Positions 61,200 through 64,000 of a stretch of DNA of 64,000 bases are shown piece by piece. The DNA is from an uncultured Roseibium sp. (lineage in GTDB: Bacteria > Pseudomonadota > Alphaproteobacteria > Rhizobiales > Stappiaceae), in assembly GCF_947499295.1 (NCBI RefSeq), contig NZ_CANMNP010000001.1:496001-560000 (forward strand), read 5' to 3'. The notes beneath the pieces were generated by a model. That model was given only the letters and a program-made list of their open reading frames with translations. It was not told the origin of the DNA and did no database searches. The translations under genes and the position numbers were made by a program. Positions within the stretch are counted from its first letter, which is position 1; every line of letters begins with the position of its first letter.

Positions 61200-61523
61200 G
61201 TGTGCTACCTTGAATATCCGGATTTTTACCGATCCCATGCAGATTTTCAGCTAGACAAGTTTGTTACCATGGCATTGCGCGCTACCGTCGACGCCGACGA
61301 TCCCACTATTGACACCTTGGCTCAGTCTGACAAGCGGCTTGGCATTCGGTGCGACTATTGCGGTCGTTTTCGCTACTTGAAGATCTCAAAATTTTCCGGT
61401 TCTCAAAAGGTCTCCGATCTTAGCAGCGGTTTGACTTGCGCCAAATGCGGAGCGGCAGAAGTCAACGCAGTTGTCGTTTCCAGAGATCCAGAAAGCGGCT
61501 ACTGGCCTGCCGAAAGCAGCTGA
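61200..61523 (+). CDS. Small zinc-ribbon-like protein
   Basis: The frame encodes 107 residues from GTG 61200, or 84 from ATG 61269. It contains two CxxC pairs (CDYCGRFRYL and CAKCGAAEVN) about 32 residues apart, as in zinc ribbons, with a serine-rich segment between. Neither start has a good ribosome site. No family recognised. Confidence 0.55.
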   Translation: MCYLEYPDFYRSHADFQLDKFVTMALRATVDADDPTIDTLAQSDKRLGIRCDYCGRFRYLKISKFSGSQKVSDLSSGLTCAKCGAAEVNAVVVSRDPESGYWPAESS

Positions 61524-61671
61524 TCTGATTGCTGATTTGCAACAGCTGCTTCAAATCCGGCCCTTCTTTCAATTCCGACTTGAGCTCCTGATTGTCTTGA
61601 GCGGCATGGCGTGCTAGGCGCAAGCTTCCAATTGAGAGGTTTTATGCGCGGATTTTCAGAGTCCCGGTAAT

Positions 61672-61693
61672 CCCCGGCTGATCTTTGCCGGGG
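61672..61693 (+). terminator. Short GC-rich hairpin between small genes
   Basis: Seven-base arms CCCCGGC and GCCGGGG enclose an 8-base loop, about 150 bases after the zinc-ribbon frame. No T-run follows, so termination is uncertain. Confidence 0.4.
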
Positions 61694-61768
61694 TCATGCA
61701 CACCAGCACTGCAGGCGTTTTGCGGCAGTGACTGACTAACTGCATCAAAATTCAGGCTTCTCACTTCA

Positions 61769-62026
61769 ATGGACATTTCGAAAGCCGAGCAGCGGGTTCT
61801 TCACCTGCTGGCTCAAGGTGGCTGTATTCTCGTGGAAAAGGACGAGCACGGTCATATTCTCAATCAGGAAACGGTTACGCGGGACGGATGGTATTGGGGC
61901 GGGTGCTCTTTGCGACTTTTCCGCAAACTCAAATACAAGCGCCTTATCGCATCCAAGAACAGTGGACCATATCGTATTACTCAGCTGGGTTTAAAGCGTG
62001 TCCGTTCACAACTGAACAATCGATAA
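61769..62026 (+). CDS. yjhX: YjhX family (UPF0386) small protein
   Basis: The 85-residue protein matches the YjhX family across its length: KAEQRVLHLLAQGGCI at the start, FRKLKYKRLIASKNSGPYRI in the middle and GLKRVRSQLNNR at the end. It is a small winged-helix-like fold. In E. coli YjhX is described as a toxin paired with the acetyltransferase YjhQ; no such partner is adjacent here, so a toxin role is doubtful. Confidence 0.85.
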   Translation: MDISKAEQRVLHLLAQGGCILVEKDEHGHILNQETVTRDGWYWGGCSLRLFRKLKYKRLIASKNSGPYRITQLGLKRVRSQLNNR

Positions 62027-62053
62027 GGAGAGTACCTCTGGTACGAGAAACAA

Positions 62054-62084
62054 AAGCGCGCCGGTTTCCGGCGCGCTTCTTTTT
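62054..62084. terminator. Bidirectional Rho-independent terminator
   Basis: An 11-base perfect stem (62054-62064, 62068-62078) with a 3-base loop is followed by CTTTTT on the plus strand and by TTTTG on the minus strand. It sits between the convergent YjhX-like and PhoX genes and can serve both. Confidence 0.85.
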
Positions 62085-62104
62085 CACGCTGAGTTTGTCC
62101 GGCG

Positions 62105-64000
62105 CTAGCCGATCAGCGCATTGTCTGCACGCTTTACCGCGATGACGGACGAGCGAGCCAATTTGCCTTCACCGTCAGGGAACGGTGCTGCTGGGTGCTG
62201 CACGCCGACAAAGAGCGTACGCCGGTCGGCCGACCATGTAATTCCAGTGACTTCAGATCCATAAGGAACAGTCATGAAGCGCTCGATCTGGCCGGTAACC
62301 GGATCGCCAACCAGCATCTGGTTGTTGCCCATGCCGGCAAAGTCGCCCTCATTCTTGTAGTTTCCGTCAGTCTGTATCCACAAGAGACCGGAAGAGTCGA
62401 ACATCATGCCGTCCGGCGAGTTGAACATGTTACCCGCGTTGACATTGTCCGAGCCGGCATATGGGGTTCCGGCATGGACATCCGGGTTCCCGGCCATAAC
62501 ATAAAGATCCCATTTGAATTTGGTATCTGCATGATCATCGTTTTCGGGATACCAACGGACGATCTGGCCGAAGTTGTTCTCCTCACGCGGGTTCGGACCG
62601 TTAACCGCGGTGTCGTCACCGCCGGCATTCGGCTTCACGCCCCTGTTCTTGTTGTTGGTCAGCGCGCAATACGCTTCAACGGCAACCGGATTGACGGCAA
62701 CCCATTCAGGACGGTCCATTGTTGTCGCCCCCACCTTGGAAGCGGCCATCCGGGTGAAGACCGAGATTTCCTCAAGACTCATTTCGGTCGTTTCCGGGGT
62801 CAGGGCCATCCACTCGCCAGTTCCGTCATCTGCAAATTTGGCAACGTGCAGGACACCATCATCCAAAAGGCCGTCTGTCGGCACGCCCGGTGTGTAGGTG
62901 CCGTTGGAGACAAACTTGTAAAGAAACTCACCCCGCTCATCATCTCCCATATAGACGATGACCTGGCCGTTGGGTGCCAGCGCACAAGCCGCATTTTCGT
63001 GTTTGAAACGTCCAAGCGCCGAGCGTTTTACAGGCGTTGATGCCGGATCAGAGGGATCAATTTCGACGATATAGCCAGCACGGCGCGGCTCGTTGATGTT
63101 TTTGGAAATGTCGAAGCGATCATCGAACTTCTCGTAGGAATAGCGGCTTTCCGCTGCAATACCATAACGTTTGAAGTCTTCGGGAAGCTCAATCTCAGGA
63201 TCTGTGGACCCGAAATAGCCGTTGAAGTTTTCCTCGCAGGTCAGATAAGTGCCCCACGGCGTCTTGCCTGCACCGCAATTGTTGAAGGTTCCGAGAGACC
63301 GGGTTCCAGTCGGATCGGCCTCCGTCTTCAATAGATCATGACCAGCAGCCGGACCGGAAATCGCCATTTCCGTGTTGTGCGTGATGCGGCGGTTGAACGG
63401 GCTGTCGACGACCACGCGCCAGCCATTTTCGTCTTCTTCCACCTCCATTACGGTAACGCCTTGGAAGTTTTGAAGCATGCGGACATCTTCCGCCGTTTGC
63501 GGTGTGCCATCTTCGGTATGCGGCAGATTGATCTTCGGGTTCACATACTCGCTGTTCACCGCGATGATCTGCTTGTCGCCGATGGCAAAAAGCTCCATGC
63601 CATCAGTGTTTTCACCGAAAACCTTGTCAGAAGAACTGATCGGGACACCGGCCTCATGCGAGAAATCATGCGCGTCGGAAACGAGCTTGTCTCCCCATTT
63701 CACCAGAATGTCCCATGTGTAACCTTCAGGAACATGAACCGTGCTGTCGGTCGCAATGCCAACCGGGCTGAATGCGAAACGTCCGGCATCCTGTGCCCTT
63801 GCGGAGGTGGAATTCATGAGGCTCGCACCAGTGCCAAGGCCCATGACGGCGGCGCCGGACCCGAATGCCACCAGGCCCCCGAGAAAACCGCGCCGAGAAA
63901 GACCGGATTCGACGACCTTGTCAAAATCTGTCGTTTCAGAGGTAGGACGAACCATTTCGTCCCATTCGTCCCAGGAAAGATCGTCCTTGTTGATATGATC
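62105..64000 (-). CDS. phoX: PhoX family alkaline phosphatase (5' end beyond window)
   Basis: At least 631 residues are present. The frame stays open to base 64000: 15 codons precede the internal ATG at 63955 (INKDDLSWDEWDEMV), which fits the usual PhoX N-terminus, so the true start is just outside. A twin-arginine signal (SRRGFLGGLVAFGSGAAVMG) precedes the DUF839/PhoX beta-propeller with CxEN-like GTYLTCEENFNGYFG and ALGRFKHENAACAL. PhoX is a calcium/iron-dependent periplasmic phosphomonoesterase important for marine phosphate supply. Confidence 0.92.
   Translation of the reverse strand, partial: DHINKDDLSWDEWDEMVRPTSETTDFDKVVESGLSRRGFLGGLVAFGSGAAVMGLGTGASLMNSTSARAQDAGRFAFSPVGIATDSTVHVPEGYTWDILVKWGDKLVSDAHDFSHEAGVPISSSDKVFGENTDGMELFAIGDKQIIAVNSEYVNPKINLPHTEDGTPQTAEDVRMLQNFQGVTVMEVEEDENGWRVVVDSPFNRRITHNTEMAISGPAAGHDLLKTEADPTGTRSLGTFNNCGAGKTPWGTYLTCEENFNGYFGSTDPEIELPEDFKRYGIAAESRYSYEKFDDRFDISKNINEPRRAGYIVEIDPSDPASTPVKRSALGRFKHENAACALAPNGQVIVYMGDDERGEFLYKFVSNGTYTPGVPTDGLLDDGVLHVAKFADDGTGEWMALTPETTEMSLEEISVFTRMAASKVGATTMDRPEWVAVNPVAVEAYCALTNNKNRGVKPNAGGDDTAVNGPNPREENNFGQIVRWYPENDDHADTKFKWDLYVMAGNPDVHAGTPYAGSDNVNAGNMFNSPDGMMFDSSGLLWIQTDGNYKNEGDFAGMGNNQMLVGDPVTGQIERFMTVPYGSEVTGITWSADRRTLFVGVQHPAAPFPDGEGKLARSSVIAVKRADNALIG

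Overview
The window is dense, intron-free bacterial DNA. Most genes sit in long co-directional operons with 4-base start/stop overlaps, and ABC and TRAP uptake systems are plentiful. The gene repertoire (PhoX phosphatase, a GatB typical of the alpha class, a small Sel1-like protein, tandem DUF2147 proteins, a DUF930 protein, a YjhX-type small protein, FliK with an FlhB-like tail protein) points to an alphaproteobacterium. My best guess is a marine member of Hyphomicrobiales such as Roseibium/Labrenzia (Stappiaceae). That placement is inference from protein style, not a database match.

Layout. 1-4.8 kb: the N-terminus of an oligopeptide-type binding protein and an M20 peptidase (minus), divergent from a PAS-LuxR regulator; then a UxaA-family dehydratase divergent from its likely GntR regulator. 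4.9-13.5 kb: a LacI regulator divergent from a complete CUT2 sugar ABC operon that also encodes a ketose-3-epimerase-like TIM barrel, a P-loop kinase and an FGGY kinase. 13.8-14.5 kb: a 1-Cys peroxiredoxin. 14.8-31.3 kb: a large catabolic region with a CUT1 ABC transporter, five SnoaL/NTF2-like proteins, a HisD-like dehydrogenase, GST, SDR, cupin, MetE-like protein, alpha/beta hydrolase, RraA-like protein and an internal LacI regulator. Three copies of one palindrome lie in front of its transcription units. 31.4-32.4 kb: a scar holding a hydroxyacid dehydrogenase fragment and remnants of a tripartite tricarboxylate transporter. 32.7-36.6 kb: a TRAP transporter with a divergent GntR regulator. 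36.7-46.0 kb: an AraC-controlled CUT2 operon with oxidoreductases, a lactonase-like amidohydrolase and an enolase-superfamily dehydratase, consistent with non-phosphorylative sugar oxidation. 46.0-64 kb: tRNA-Ser(GCT) and mostly housekeeping or unlinked genes: DUF930, Sel1-like, hydrolase, two DUF2147, GST, GNAT, GT39-like transferase, LysE exporter, GFA protein, gatB, flhB-like/fliK, DUF6455, a nucleotidyltransferase, YjhX-like and phoX.

How it fits together. Four separate small-molecule acquisition modules each carry their own regulator, transporter and enzymes. All four complete binding-protein genes are followed, 12-27 bases after the stop, by a strong hairpin before the next transporter gene. 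This suggests a common way of keeping binding protein in excess over membrane subunits. The least explained module is the LacI/SnoaL region at 14.8-31.3 kb. Its shared operators make it a credible single regulon, but its substrate cannot be read from the sequence.
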